From Pseudobdellovibrionaceae bacterium (lineage in GTDB: Bacteria; Bdellovibrionota; Bdellovibrionia; Bdellovibrionales; UBA1609): a stretch of 64,000 bases of DNA. Each line of letters opens with the position of its first letter. Position 1 is the stretch's first letter. The notes under the pieces are model-generated. The model was not told where the DNA came from. It did no database searches and saw only the letters and a list, made by a program, of their open reading frames with translations. Made by a program: the position numbers and the translations under genes. Where the stretch lies: assembly GCA_020635075.1 (NCBI GenBank), contig JACKAM010000004.1, positions 310,001 through 374,000 of the forward strand. The letters run 5' to 3'. Of the stretch, positions 41,557 to 51,186 are shown piece by piece.

Positions 41557-43443
41557 ATGTGTGGAATCGTCGGATATTTGGGTCACCGTGATCCGAAAGT
41601 CGTTCTGTTAAACGGATTAAAGAGTCTTGAATACCGGGGATACGATTCTGCAGGAGTCGCAATTTTAGACGGTGGAGAATTCAAGAGAGTTAGAGCCGAA
41701 GGTAAATTGGTCAATTTGGAAAAGAAGGTTAAAGACGAATCCTTTGATGGCCGCCTTGGGATTGGTCATACCCGCTGGGCGACTCATGGTCCCCCGAGCG
41801 AGAGAAATGCCCATCCCCATTGCGTGGGAGGAGTGAGCCTAGTTCACAATGGCATCATTGAAAACTACGCGGAGCTTAGGGAAGAGCTTGCAAAAAAAGG
41901 GGCCACCTTTGACTCGGATACGGACTCAGAACTGGTGGTTCACCTTCTGGCCCGGGAAGTGGCCAAGAGTCAAAGCCTTTACCAGTCGGTGTTAAAGGTC
42001 TTGCCTCAGTTGCGTGGTGCCTATTCTATTTTGGCAGTTTCAAAGGACGAACCCGATGTCCTGGTGGCTTTTAAAAACGGCCCACCCTTGGTTGTGGGGA
42101 AGGGCCAGGACGAGGTGGTGATTGCTAGTGATGTGCAAGCCCTTCTTCCCTACACAAAAGATGTAGTATTTTTGAAAGATCATGAGGTCTTAGAGGTAAC
42201 AGGGGCGGAGTTTCGCCTGACCAGTCCCGATGGGAAAGATCTTCCCGTTAAACCGATTCACATTGAGTGGAGTCCGGAACAGGCTGAAAAACAGGGCTAC
42301 CCACACTTCATGTTGAAGGAGATTTTTGAGCAACCTCGCGCTGTAGCTTCGGCCATCGCGCCACATGTAAATCTGGTGACCAAAGAGATTCAGCTCAATC
42401 GAGTAGGTTTTTCCGGTGTCGCGGTTGAGGATCTTGCATCCATCGACGAAAACAAGGACTGGCAAATCACCCGCAAGACTTTGTGTGAAATCGAGAGGGT
42501 GTTTGTCGTTGCCTGCGGAACAAGTTATTACGCAGCCATGACAGGTGAGTATCTGATCGAACGATTGGCCCAAGTGCCGGTGGAAGTGGACCTGGCCAGT
42601 GAGTTTCGCTATAGGCACCCGGTGTTGCCTAAAAATTCACTTTTGATTGTGATTTCCCAGAGTGGTGAGACGGCGGACACCTTGGCGGCGCTCCGTATGG
42701 CCAAGGAGATGGGCACCCGGACACTGAGTATTTGTAATGTCATGAATTCCTCCATTGATCGTGAGGCGGATGGGCACATGTACATGAACGCCGGTGTTGA
42801 AATTGGGGTGGCCAGTACCAAGGCGTTGGTTTCGACAATGGCTTTACTTAATGTGCTGGCCCTCGCTTTAGGGCAGGAGAGAGGATGCCTTGCCGCGAAT
42901 CAAATTAGGGAGAATGTCGAAGCTCTTCAGGCTGCTCCAAGTCAGATGGAGAATGTTCTTGCCTACAATCAGTGGTTTGCCGAGGCCGCCGATACCTTGA
43001 AGCAACACAAGGGTTTTCTCTATATGGGTCGGGGCGTGAGTTACCCCATGGCGATGGAGGGTGCCTTAAAACTAAAAGAGCTGGCTTATATGCACGCCGA
43101 AGGCTATGCCGCGGGTGAAATGAAGCACGGTCCACTGGCTCTTATTGACGAGCGCATGGCTGTGGTGATGCTGGCTCCACAGGATGATTTACAGGAAAAA
43201 ACCATCAGTAATTTGGAAGAGGCCAAAGCCCGTGGCGGCAAGATTATTTCCATCGGCACGGGTGAGGATGAGAAGCTCAGACGAGTGTCCGAGCATTACC
43301 TGGCATTACCCGAGGCCCCCTGGATGGTGAACCCGCTTTTGGAAGTGATTCCTCTCCAATTGCTTGCCTATCACGTGGCCTCAAGCCTCGGCCACGACGT
43401 CGATCAACCCCGCAACCTGGCCAAATCTGTAACCGTGGAATAA
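41557..43443 (+). CDS. glmS: Glutamine-fructose-6-phosphate aminotransferase (isomerizing)
   Basis: A 628-residue enzyme that makes glucosamine-6-phosphate. The ATG is followed directly by CGIVGYLGHRD, placing the catalytic Cys1 after Met removal; HTRWATHG and HNGIIENY complete the glutaminase domain. The two SIS domains carry CGTSYYAAM, SQSGETADTLAAL and ELAYMHAEGYAAGEMKHGP, and the C terminus ends VDQPRNLAKSVTVE, as in all GlmS proteins. It is the second gene of a glmU-glmS operon. No glmS ribozyme is present because only 3 bp separate it from glmU. Confidence 0.98.
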   Translation: MCGIVGYLGHRDPKVVLLNGLKSLEYRGYDSAGVAILDGGEFKRVRAEGKLVNLEKKVKDESFDGRLGIGHTRWATHGPPSERNAHPHCVGGVSLVHNGIIENYAELREELAKKGATFDSDTDSELVVHLLAREVAKSQSLYQSVLKVLPQLRGAYSILAVSKDEPDVLVAFKNGPPLVVGKGQDEVVIASDVQALLPYTKDVVFLKDHEVLEVTGAEFRLTSPDGKDLPVKPIHIEWSPEQAEKQGYPHFMLKEIFEQPRAVASAIAPHVNLVTKEIQLNRVGFSGVAVEDLASIDENKDWQITRKTLCEIERVFVVACGTSYYAAMTGEYLIERLAQVPVEVDLASEFRYRHPVLPKNSLLIVISQSGETADTLAALRMAKEMGTRTLSICNVMNSSIDREADGHMYMNAGVEIGVASTKALVSTMALLNVLALALGQERGCLAANQIRENVEALQAAPSQMENVLAYNQWFAEAADTLKQHKGFLYMGRGVSYPMAMEGALKLKELAYMHAEGYAAGEMKHGPLALIDERMAVVMLAPQDDLQEKTISNLEEAKARGGKIISIGTGEDEKLRRVSEHYLALPEAPWMVNPLLEVIPLQLLAYHVASSLGHDVDQPRNLAKSVTVE

Positions 43444-43466
43444 AAGTCGCACAAGGTACCGCTTAT

Positions 43467-46070
43467 CTATGAAAATGGGGGTAGACTGGTACAGGTGACC
43501 TTGGATGAATTCACGTAACAATTTCCAGATCCGTCTTTGGCGTAAATTCCGCTTGTGTCGACGGTGAAAGTCGCGGCATCTGCATCCACAAGGTGGGTTG
43601 TTTGGTAGAAGACCTTTGTCGCATCCTTGTAAAACAATCCATTCAAATTTTGAATTGATCCGCTATCGGCAGTGACGAGGGTGAGATTGCCACTCCCATA
43701 CCAGTAGACTTTTACACCAACGAGCAGGTAATAGTTGACACTCACTTTTTGCAGAAAGGTCATGTTGGTACTAGTTTCATCTGCAATGGGATTTGATCGA
43801 ACAAACACCTGATCGTCATCTTTAGCTAGATACCCGCTGATTAGGGTGAATTGCGCCGGGTCGGCACCAGCTAGGGTCACCCCATAATAGTAGACGTTAT
43901 TCTTGTCCTTATAGTAATAGGAGGAAGTGGGGACTTGGGTAAACGTTGAGGGATCCGAGTTGGCTAATAGAGTTCCATTATAGTAGATGCTGGTTCCACC
44001 ATAATAATTTCCAGACAGGTACTTGAAATTTTGCGGGTCCTCGCCGGTGAGAACGTTACATCCATAGACAACCGAGTCGTTATCAAAATAGTAGCCACTT
44101 CTGAATGACTTGAACGAGTTGGGATCGATACCGTTTACGACCTTTTCCATGCAATATAATTGATTTTTGTCAGCTCCATAGGTGGCACCGACATAGTGAA
44201 ATGTTGTAGGGTCACCACCGGTGACTTCAGTGATCTGGTAATAAAGTTTGTTACCAGCAGACCAATAGGAGGATGAAAACTGGCGGACCGAAACTGGAGC
44301 CACCCCGTCCGCCACATCTTGATCATAGTAGACTTGACTGTTGTCGTACCAAAGATTGTCGCTAATGGGTACAAAGCTATGGGAATCGCTGACGGAGAGA
44401 GGACCATCTTCCCAATTTCCTATCCAGAAAACCTGATCGCCCAGGCGAACGAATTGCCCCAGGTAAAATCGGGGGGAGATGTCGCCCAAGAGGTCTATGG
44501 ACTTAATCTCAATGGGACTAGAGCTTCCAATGGACCGCCCGTAATAGAGTTTATTGCCATAGACGAGTTCAAGATCTCCCGTCACGTCGACGAGGTCACT
44601 TAATGGGCCAAGGACTTCATTACCATTAACAACATTGCCACTCTCAACTCGGTGGATATAATTGAGGGCTGTCCAATTGGGATCTACAATATCGGCTACC
44701 GGCCCGGAGCGCACGACTGTTGTCGAATTGGTGTTGCCTGAAGGCATATTGGTCATTTTAATGTCGTCGTAAAAGATTGCCCCGCCGACTGACTTGGTCT
44801 TTTTGGGATCGAAGGCATTAGTATTCTGAATGGCGTTTCCAGATGTGGTGTAGAATCCAGTGGCATCCGCGAGAACTGAATCTGGGGTGAGACATCTGAC
44901 GGTCTGAGGAGAGGGGCCAGAGACCGTGTAGTATCCAAATCGAATGGTATCGTTGATGACGCTCAGGGCGCCCTCAGCCTTAGTAACCATGTCTGGAGTT
45001 GCTCCATCGATGGTTCTATCTCGGCTCCATACTCTGTCCTTGTCGACCGCGATATAGGATGAAAGAGGCTTAAATGTTTCGGGGTCCGGATTGTATCGAA
45101 CATCATCATCCCCGCGATAGAATGTGCGGCCTACCCGGGAATAACCAAAACCTAGATTGGCGTATCCTGAAAAAGGTCCCGCCCGTTCATCCCAATAGAA
45201 CACATCTTTCCCGTTGGTCCACAGGCCTTCTACTCCGCTACCTAGAGTTTCAATCTTACCGAGTCCCGAGTCAAAAATGACATAATCCTGGTAATAGACA
45301 TAGTTTTTATCAATGGCCACAGATAAATAGGATCCAACCGGGCCTCGAAAGGAGTCTGGATCGGCTTCGTAAATCGGGAATTCATCCAGGCCTTGGTAAA
45401 AATATATTGTGTCTCCCCGACGAAAATAGCCCCCGCCGACATAAGTCAAATCGCTTCCGGGCTGTCCGAGTGATGCAAACCGGGAGTCATGGGTGAGCCG
45501 GGTGCCATTGTAAACCCCATAGCGGTCAACGGCCTCATCCTCTTCACCTGGCATGAAGACGAACGTCTCGAAGTCCCCATGAAGGATCTCGCCATCGTAA
45601 AATATGAGGTCAGGCCCATGGAGCTTGAGGTAGTAACCCCCTGGGTAGGACTCGGCAACATCACCAGGATTCAATGTTTCAAGCGTGTGCTCCTGTGAAT
45701 AGAGGTAATCTTTATCTCGGGCAAATGAGTCGTTGAAAGCTCGGAATGTTTCGGGATCTGCCTGTGGCATCCATCGGTCGTAGTAGAAGACTCCCTTCCC
45801 ATTCGGTAAGTGTGAGTTCTCCCTGACGTGGTAGCCGTGCCCATTGACCACCCACAGGTCCTCACCGCAGTGCTCCTCAGAGTAACTCTTGAGTATGGCT
45901 CCATACGACTCTTGAGGGCCAACTTGAGTAAGGCCACCGGGCCCAGAACTGTTGCTTTCCAGCTTTGTGGCCACATATCCTTTTCCGCAGTTTTGAAATG
46001 CCAGGAGTGTCGCAAGGCCAATAACGAAGAGCCCGGAAAGGATGAGAGATTTTTGCACATTCGCCCCCAT
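43467..46070 (-). CDS. DKNYY-repeat lipoprotein
   Basis: About 867 residues from the ATG at 46070. The N-terminal hydrophobic segment ends LLAFQNCGKGY, a lipobox-like site often seen on Bdellovibrio-type lipoproteins. The rest is built of many repeats of the DKNYY family (VYYDxxxxxxADPxTF, with DKNYVYYQD, DKNQLYCME, DKDDQVF-like units), a Tyr/Asp-rich beta repeat. DKNYY proteins are secreted or surface proteins of unknown role. The frame is open to 46160; an internal GTG at 46058 has a GGGGG site and is the main alternative start. It is convergent with glmS. Confidence 0.85.
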   Translation of the reverse strand: MGANVQKSLILSGLFVIGLATLLAFQNCGKGYVATKLESNSSGPGGLTQVGPQESYGAILKSYSEEHCGEDLWVVNGHGYHVRENSHLPNGKGVFYYDRWMPQADPETFRAFNDSFARDKDYLYSQEHTLETLNPGDVAESYPGGYYLKLHGPDLIFYDGEILHGDFETFVFMPGEEDEAVDRYGVYNGTRLTHDSRFASLGQPGSDLTYVGGGYFRRGDTIYFYQGLDEFPIYEADPDSFRGPVGSYLSVAIDKNYVYYQDYVIFDSGLGKIETLGSGVEGLWTNGKDVFYWDERAGPFSGYANLGFGYSRVGRTFYRGDDDVRYNPDPETFKPLSSYIAVDKDRVWSRDRTIDGATPDMVTKAEGALSVINDTIRFGYYTVSGPSPQTVRCLTPDSVLADATGFYTTSGNAIQNTNAFDPKKTKSVGGAIFYDDIKMTNMPSGNTNSTTVVRSGPVADIVDPNWTALNYIHRVESGNVVNGNEVLGPLSDLVDVTGDLELVYGNKLYYGRSIGSSSPIEIKSIDLLGDISPRFYLGQFVRLGDQVFWIGNWEDGPLSVSDSHSFVPISDNLWYDNSQVYYDQDVADGVAPVSVRQFSSSYWSAGNKLYYQITEVTGGDPTTFHYVGATYGADKNQLYCMEKVVNGIDPNSFKSFRSGYYFDNDSVVYGCNVLTGEDPQNFKYLSGNYYGGTSIYYNGTLLANSDPSTFTQVPTSSYYYKDKNNVYYYGVTLAGADPAQFTLISGYLAKDDDQVFVRSNPIADETSTNMTFLQKVSVNYYLLVGVKVYWYGSGNLTLVTADSGSIQNLNGLFYKDATKVFYQTTHLVDADAATFTVDTSGIYAKDGSGNCYVNSSKVTCTSLPPFS

Positions 46071-46229
46071 TTGCAGGATTGGAGTCAGAGCCAGCCTCGT
46101 GGATTCAATCTGTCTCAGTCTGAGTCGCTGTTGAGAATACCCCGGCCATTTGTTCTTCAATTTATAGACGAATCGGTCGCAACAGTTGTTTCGTAAAGGG
46201 GGCCGCCAATGAAAATTAAAAGGTACCTC

Positions 46230-47621
46230 TTAGAACAAATGGGCGCCGGGCAGTGGGCGTGTGGGCCTGGGTGGCAGCACCCAAGGCTTTTTCTCAGCCA
46301 GCCACTGAGTCAAATCAAAACGGGCCCGTTGGATTTGCTTGCCCCTTTTGAGTTCACGGCGATTACGCCTTTTTCCCTTGATGCGTGGAACCTCAACGTC
46401 TGGAAGCAAACCAAAGTTGATGTTGGTCGGCTGGAAGTTATCCTTGTCCTCACCGAGGGCGTGAAGAAGCGAGCCAATGGCTGTGGTCCGTGGTGGTAAG
46501 TTGGCAGCTCGGCCATTCAATTGATCATGAATAAAATGGGCAACCATCAATCCCATACAAGTGGATTCAAAGTATCCCTCTACACCGGTGATTTGACCAG
46601 CAAAGTAAAGATCAGGATCCTTGCGGCTGGAAAGCCATGGTGTGAGTCGACGAGGGGAGTTGATGTAGAGATTTCGGTGCATGCTACCTAGCTTCAAAAA
46701 TTCAGCCTCTTCAAGACCAGGGATCATTCTGAAGACCCGCTGCTGCTCCGGGTAGGCCATCTTAGTTTGAAACCCCACCATGTTGTAGGCTGTTCCTTCT
46801 CGATTGTCCTGGCGCAATTGCACGACGGCATAGGGTCTTTCGCTGCTCCGTGGGTTGGGCAATCCCTTCGGCGAAAGGGGACCATAGCGCAAGGTCTCCG
46901 TTCCTCTTTCAGCCATTACCTCAATGGGCATACAGCCTTCAAAGTAGGGAACATTCTCAAATTCCTTTGGTTCCACTTTTCGCGCGCTGTGAATTTCTCG
47001 AATCAGGTTTTCGTACTGCTCTTTGTTGAGTGGGCAATTGAGGTAATCACCGGTTCCCTTGCCCCAGCGGTCGCCTCGCCAAATGATGTCCATGTTGAGG
47101 CTGTCGGTGTCCAACACAGGAGCAATGGCATCAAAGAAGTACAAAAACTCTTCATCAAAGTGCTGAGCCATGGCTTCTGCGAGTTTCGAATGAGTCAAGG
47201 GGCCTGTGGCAATGACAGCCGGACGGGGAATTTGCTCAAAGCTCTCTACCACTTCATTGACAATCTGGATGCGCGGATGATGATGAATAATATCAGTAAT
47301 CTTTTGCGCAAATCGCTGCCGATCCACGCCCAGGGCCATCCCGGCAGGAATGGCTGTATCCTCGGCAACTCGCAGTATGAGTGAGTTGAGACGGTCAGCC
47401 TCCCACTTCAGTTGGCCCGGAGCAGAATAGTCCGTCTGGCTGCCAAATGAATTGGAGCACACCAATTCAGCAAATAGGCCGGTCTTGTGAGCTGGAGTCG
47501 TCGTCTTTTCACGCATTTCATGCAGGACGACAGAGTAACCCATATGGGCCAACTGGTAAGCACATTCACTTCCAGCCAGGCCAGCGCCGACAATATGAAT
47601 TTGCTGTGTCCCAGGGCTCAT
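46230..47621 (-). CDS. trmFO: Methylenetetrahydrofolate-tRNA-(uracil-5-)-methyltransferase
   Basis: A 463-residue FAD enzyme that forms ribothymidine at position 54 of tRNA, taking its carbon from methylene-tetrahydrofolate. The FAD-binding loop is IVGAGLAGSECAYQLA, followed by the diagnostic LHEMREK, ELVCSNSFGS, FFDAIAPV, YLNCPLNKEQYE, and late QITGVEGYFESTCMGL. Length is normal. The C-terminal 40 residues are Arg/Pro-rich. It is divergent from the DciA-like gene (17 bp apart). Confidence 0.97.
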   Translation of the reverse strand: MSPGTQQIHIVGAGLAGSECAYQLAHMGYSVVLHEMREKTTTPAHKTGLFAELVCSNSFGSQTDYSAPGQLKWEADRLNSLILRVAEDTAIPAGMALGVDRQRFAQKITDIIHHHPRIQIVNEVVESFEQIPRPAVIATGPLTHSKLAEAMAQHFDEEFLYFFDAIAPVLDTDSLNMDIIWRGDRWGKGTGDYLNCPLNKEQYENLIREIHSARKVEPKEFENVPYFEGCMPIEVMAERGTETLRYGPLSPKGLPNPRSSERPYAVVQLRQDNREGTAYNMVGFQTKMAYPEQQRVFRMIPGLEEAEFLKLGSMHRNLYINSPRRLTPWLSSRKDPDLYFAGQITGVEGYFESTCMGLMVAHFIHDQLNGRAANLPPRTTAIGSLLHALGEDKDNFQPTNINFGLLPDVEVPRIKGKRRNRRELKRGKQIQRARFDLTQWLAEKKPWVLPPRPTRPLPGAHLF

Positions 47622-47638
47622 GGTAGGCCTTTCCAGGT

Positions 47639-48052
47639 ATGGGTGATAAAAATCGCAATGGACGGCTCGAAACCGCTGCTGATGTCCTACAAAGTCTTTT
47701 GGCCAATGGCAAGTCGGGTCTTTCTGACCAATTTCAACGCTGGCGTCTGTGGCGTCAATGGCCCCGAGTGGTCGGCGACTCCCTGTCGCAAAACACCTGT
47801 CCTGTGGGCTATCAGGGCGGAATCCTTATCATTTGGGTCGATCACCCGGCGCGGATGCAGGATCTCCATTACGTAAAAAAGGCGATGATTGATCGAATAA
47901 ACAATCACTTAGGCCGAAGGTGGGTCAAAAATTTACGCTTTACGACTGATCGCAAAGCTGTTCCCACTGTTGAAGAAAGTGAAAAGGGTCTGCGTGATTA
48001 CCTTTCCAAATCACCTCCCAATGGAGATGGGGAGCCTCCACACGGCCGGTAG
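47639..48052 (+). CDS. DciA-like (DUF721) protein
   Basis: A 137-residue protein with a typical DUF721 core: WRLWRQWPRVVGDSLSQNTCPVGYQGGILIIWVDHPARMQDLHY in outline (W-W, VG, the GxLxIxV strand, then a helix with an aromatic). DciA proteins recruit the replicative helicase in bacteria that lack DnaC/DnaI. The C-terminal third is polar. Its last 113 bp overlap, on the other strand, the end of the M23 peptidase gene. Confidence 0.75.
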   Translation: MGDKNRNGRLETAADVLQSLLANGKSGLSDQFQRWRLWRQWPRVVGDSLSQNTCPVGYQGGILIIWVDHPARMQDLHYVKKAMIDRINNHLGRRWVKNLRFTTDRKAVPTVEESEKGLRDYLSKSPPNGDGEPPHGR

Positions 48053-48854
48053 CTCCTGAAAGGCCAACGATTTCCCCGGCCTTAACCACATCGCCTTCTT
48101 TCACCTTGATCTTGCTCAAATGCATATACCGGGAAAACAATCCGCCGCCATGATTGAGAACGACTACATTCCCAGGAACAATCATTGGGTTGGCGTAGCT
48201 GACCCGCCCCATGGCCATTGCCATGATAGGTGTGCCGCTGGCGGCCCGAAGATCCACCCCAGTGTGATGGTAGGAGCGGCCGTTGGGCAAAGTGCGAGGA
48301 GAGGCAAAGCGGGAAACAATTTTTGAATCCAGGGGCGGACGAAAGCACTTGGTTGGCGGGTCTCCAGCTCGCTGGGAAAGAATATTCGCCATAAGATCCC
48401 GTTCGTGTTTTTTTTGCGGGGCAAACTTGTCATTCATTTTCTTCCAAGTACTGCTGGGAATCCTCAGCTTTGAGGCCTTTGCCAGCTCTGGGTTTTCCAC
48501 CGGAATATAGGCTCGATAATAGCTGACTGTTTTGTGAAAGGCTGAGAAGGATTGGGGAGATCTGGATTCTCCGTAAATCACCGTTGCCTTGGCATCAGTC
48601 AGCCCAGCGATTCCCCACCAACGATCACCCTTTGGCGACACCGTAAAGGACTCCCCATTTATACGGGGGACACCAAGGTTTTTGCTCATCGGAATAGTGA
48701 GGATTTCACCTGGCTTGATGGTGGCTGGTAGTTCCCACCGAGGGCTTTCCCAAACTTCGCGGACTAAATCATAGGAGGGAAAGAAGGATAGCAGGCATAG
48801 GCCTGAGTAGATGGCCAGGAACAGTCCCGCATCCGTCAGCCACGCCCGAATCAG
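47940..48854 (-). CDS. M23-family metallopeptidase with N-terminal membrane segment (non-AUG start)
   Basis: The C-terminal domain has the lysostaphin/M23 zinc pattern HHTGVDLRA and HLHWEV, so it cleaves peptidoglycan cross-links; family members that keep both motifs are usually active. The ATG at 48689 gives 249 residues, but the frame stays open upstream and encodes a clear signal/anchor (LFLAIYSGLCLLSFF), needed to reach the periplasm. That stretch has no ATG, GTG or TTG; the CTG at 48854 overlaps the mlaD stop codon (CTGA) and gives about 304 residues. A neighbouring ATT is the alternative. It is the last gene of the Mla-type operon. Confidence 0.85.
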   Translation of the reverse strand: MIRAWLTDAGLFLAIYSGLCLLSFFPSYDLVREVWESPRWELPATIKPGEILTIPMSKNLGVPRINGESFTVSPKGDRWWGIAGLTDAKATVIYGESRSPQSFSAFHKTVSYYRAYIPVENPELAKASKLRIPSSTWKKMNDKFAPQKKHERDLMANILSQRAGDPPTKCFRPPLDSKIVSRFASPRTLPNGRSYHHTGVDLRAASGTPIMAMAMGRVSYANPMIVPGNVVVLNHGGGLFSRYMHLSKIKVKEGDVVKAGEIVGLSGATGRVEAPHLHWEVIWKGNHADPFHFLQQWEQLCDQS

Positions 48855-49669
48855 GGAGACTTGTCCTGACTTTGAATGGTGTCCCGAATGAGGGGTTTGA
48901 GATACTTGTTCCGTGGCGACTCTCCCAACAATGACATCAGTCTCTCGTGGACGGAGGGGTCATTGATAATTGCACCTAATGTGCCTTGGCCTTTGTCCAC
49001 TTTCTCCAAAATACTGGCTAAATGAACCATGGCTTCTCTAAGGTTCTTATTGTCTCTTTCACCGCCGCGAAGATCTTTGACCGCCAATCGGGACTCTACC
49101 AGGAGATGATTCAAATTCTCACTGGAGTTCACCAAATTGGCCATCAACTTGGCTCCGCGGTTGCCTTCATTTAAACTTCTTATCAGAAAATGGACCTCTT
49201 TGATAGCATCCACCAGATGTCCCAGCTCAGGTCCTTTTTCTTTAATCATATCAATAATATCCCCGCTCTCATCAGCGAGTAAATAATCCCCGTCTTTGAG
49301 GGAGTGGGTATCCGTCGGACCGGGCTCAATATAAATATATTTGTCTCCTAGGGCCCCTTGAGTTCTGACTGAAGCTCGGCTGCCATCGGTGATTCGCACG
49401 GCAAAATCCCGATCAATGTCGAGCACCAGCTCCAGCTTGGAGTCTGGGGTAAAAGTGATCTCTTTGATATGTCCGACATCCACTCCAGACAGACTGACCA
49501 CGCTCCCTTGGGTGAGGCCCTGGACCTGTTCCATTTTCACATGAAGATTATAGGTGCTCTTAAATAGAAGGCGGTCACCACCCAGCATAAGAATGGATGT
49601 GAGAAGCAGTGCCAAGCCACCGGTGACGAATAAGCCCACGCGTATTTCGTCTTTAAATGTGGACTCCAT
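48851..49669 (-). CDS. mlaD: MCE-domain lipid-binding protein (MlaD-like)
   Basis: A 272-residue protein with an N-terminal membrane anchor (residues about 10-28) and an MCE domain with TQGSVVSLSGVDVGHIKEI and ASVRTQGALGDKYIYIEPG (residues about 35-115), then a helical region. MlaD proteins form hexameric rings that pass phospholipids between the inner membrane and the periplasm. The gene follows mlaF by 9 bp. The E. coli protein is shorter; the extra C-terminal helical part resembles that of other MCE proteins. Confidence 0.93.
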   Translation of the reverse strand: MESTFKDEIRVGLFVTGGLALLLTSILMLGGDRLLFKSTYNLHVKMEQVQGLTQGSVVSLSGVDVGHIKEITFTPDSKLELVLDIDRDFAVRITDGSRASVRTQGALGDKYIYIEPGPTDTHSLKDGDYLLADESGDIIDMIKEKGPELGHLVDAIKEVHFLIRSLNEGNRGAKLMANLVNSSENLNHLLVESRLAVKDLRGGERDNKNLREAMVHLASILEKVDKGQGTLGAIINDPSVHERLMSLLGESPRNKYLKPLIRDTIQSQDKSP

Positions 49670-49678
49670 ATTTTCTCC

Positions 49679-50407
49679 TCAGTAGGCAAAAGATCCATTA
49701 ATAAAGCGTTGCAAGAGACCATTGGGATCAGCCTTCATATCTGCGATCGTCCCAATAGCGCGGATCTCCCCATTTAGCAGCAAAGCAATTCGATCACATA
49801 CCGCAAAGGCGCTGGGCATATCATGCGTCACGAACATAGAGGTCACGCCTTTGTTTTTGAGACGAAGAATCATCTCCTGAATCTTCTTGGTATTGAAGGG
49901 GTCAAGTCCCGCCGTCGGCTCATCATAGAGTACCACTTTTGGTCGAGTAATGATGGCTCTCGCCAATCCCACACGTTTTTGCATTCCACCAGACAGCTCA
50001 GCCGGCATAAGTTTTTCCGCATTCTCCAGGCCAAACTCTGCTAATTGCTCCTTGATGCGAGCATCAATCTCATTCTTGGTCATCTCCATATGTTCGCGCA
50101 AGGGGTAGGCCAGGTTGTCGTAGACACTCATGGAGTCGAAAAGAGCTCCACCCTGAAAGACATAGGCCACCTTTTTTCTCACTGGTATGAGCTGCCGTTC
50201 ACTGTATCGAGAAATGCGCTCACCATCGATAGAGATCAACCCTGAATCTGGCTTTTCAAGGCCAATCAGACTGCGCAAAATAACACTTTTTCCGGCGCCC
50301 GATCCGCCGACCAAACCCAGGCACTCGCCTTCATTGACATCAAAGTTGACACCTTTGTGGACCAGCTTCCCTTCGAATGATTTGCGAAAGCGGCGGACCT
50401 TAATCAT
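49679..50407 (-). CDS. mlaF: ABC transporter ATPase (MlaF-like)
   Basis: A 242-residue ABC ATPase. Walker A GGSGAGKSV (near 42), signature LSGGMQKRVGLARA and Walker B VVLYDEPTAGLDPF, followed by the H-loop FVTHD, are all intact. It powers retrograde or anterograde phospholipid movement with MlaE. The frame is open to a GTG at 50416, but the ATG at 50407 lies five bases after AGGTGG and overlaps the mlaE stop (ATGA). Sequence-wise it is the usual MlaF group. Confidence 0.93.
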   Translation of the reverse strand: MIKVRRFRKSFEGKLVHKGVNFDVNEGECLGLVGGSGAGKSVILRSLIGLEKPDSGLISIDGERISRYSERQLIPVRKKVAYVFQGGALFDSMSVYDNLAYPLREHMEMTKNEIDARIKEQLAEFGLENAEKLMPAELSGGMQKRVGLARAIITRPKVVLYDEPTAGLDPFNTKKIQEMILRLKNKGVTSMFVTHDMPSAFAVCDRIALLLNGEIRAIGTIADMKADPNGLLQRFINGSFAY

Positions 50408-51186
50408 GAGATCCACCTTTCAATGAGGAAAAAGAGCTTAGTGAGGAAGAAGTCTCCCACCATGATAAGGATGGAGGCCGTCACCACAGATTTAGTGGTG
50501 GCCTGTCCGACGCCCTGGGTTCCGCCGCGGACCCGGAGTCCGTAGTAGCACGCTGGAATACTTATGAATAGAGCAAAGAAAAAGGTCTTACCTAGGCCCG
50601 ACACGTAATCAGCAATCTTGATTGTTGAAACCACTTTCTGAAAATAGAAATTGGGATCTAGGCCCAAATCGATGGCGCCCACTAAGAGGCCACCGATGAC
50701 ACCGATGGTGTTAGCCACCACACAGACCAGAGGAACGGCGATTAGGGAGCCGACCACACGGGGAATCACAATCTTTTTGAGCGGAGAGGTGCCCAGTGCC
50801 CGAATGGCGTCAATTTGTTGGGTCACCTGCATCGAACCGATTTCAGACGTGATTCCAGCTCCCACTCGACCGGCGAGCATGAGGGACGAAAACACAGGTC
50901 CTAATTCGCGGATGATGGATAAGGAGACTATTTTGGGAACGTAAAGTTGGCCACCAAACTTTTCCAAGCCAATACCGAACTGCAGGGCCATGACCATGCC
51001 TGTGCTGGCTGAAACGATAATGATCAAGGGTAGGGACTTAACTCCGATCAGGTAAACCTGCTCGATGATGAGAGAGAGGTAAAGAGGTCGTCGCATGCTT
51101 TCAAGAAACGACTGATAGGCGAGGAGAGTCGTCCCACCAAGAAATTCAAAGAGTCTGAGGGTGCCTCCAAATCGCTTGGACATCAT
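50404..51186 (-). CDS. mlaE: MlaE-family lipid ABC permease
   Basis: A 260-residue membrane protein with the MlaE core: five to six hydrophobic segments and the conserved ELGPVFSSLMLAGRVGAGITSEIGSMQVTQQIDAI region (LGP, AGRxGA, QIDA signatures). It works with MlaF as an inner-membrane lipid transporter. It overlaps the upstream lipoprotein gene and the downstream mlaF by four bases each, so translation is coupled. Confidence 0.93.
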   Translation of the reverse strand: MMSKRFGGTLRLFEFLGGTTLLAYQSFLESMRRPLYLSLIIEQVYLIGVKSLPLIIIVSASTGMVMALQFGIGLEKFGGQLYVPKIVSLSIIRELGPVFSSLMLAGRVGAGITSEIGSMQVTQQIDAIRALGTSPLKKIVIPRVVGSLIAVPLVCVVANTIGVIGGLLVGAIDLGLDPNFYFQKVVSTIKIADYVSGLGKTFFFALFISIPACYYGLRVRGGTQGVGQATTKSVVTASILIMVGDFFLTKLFFLIERWIS

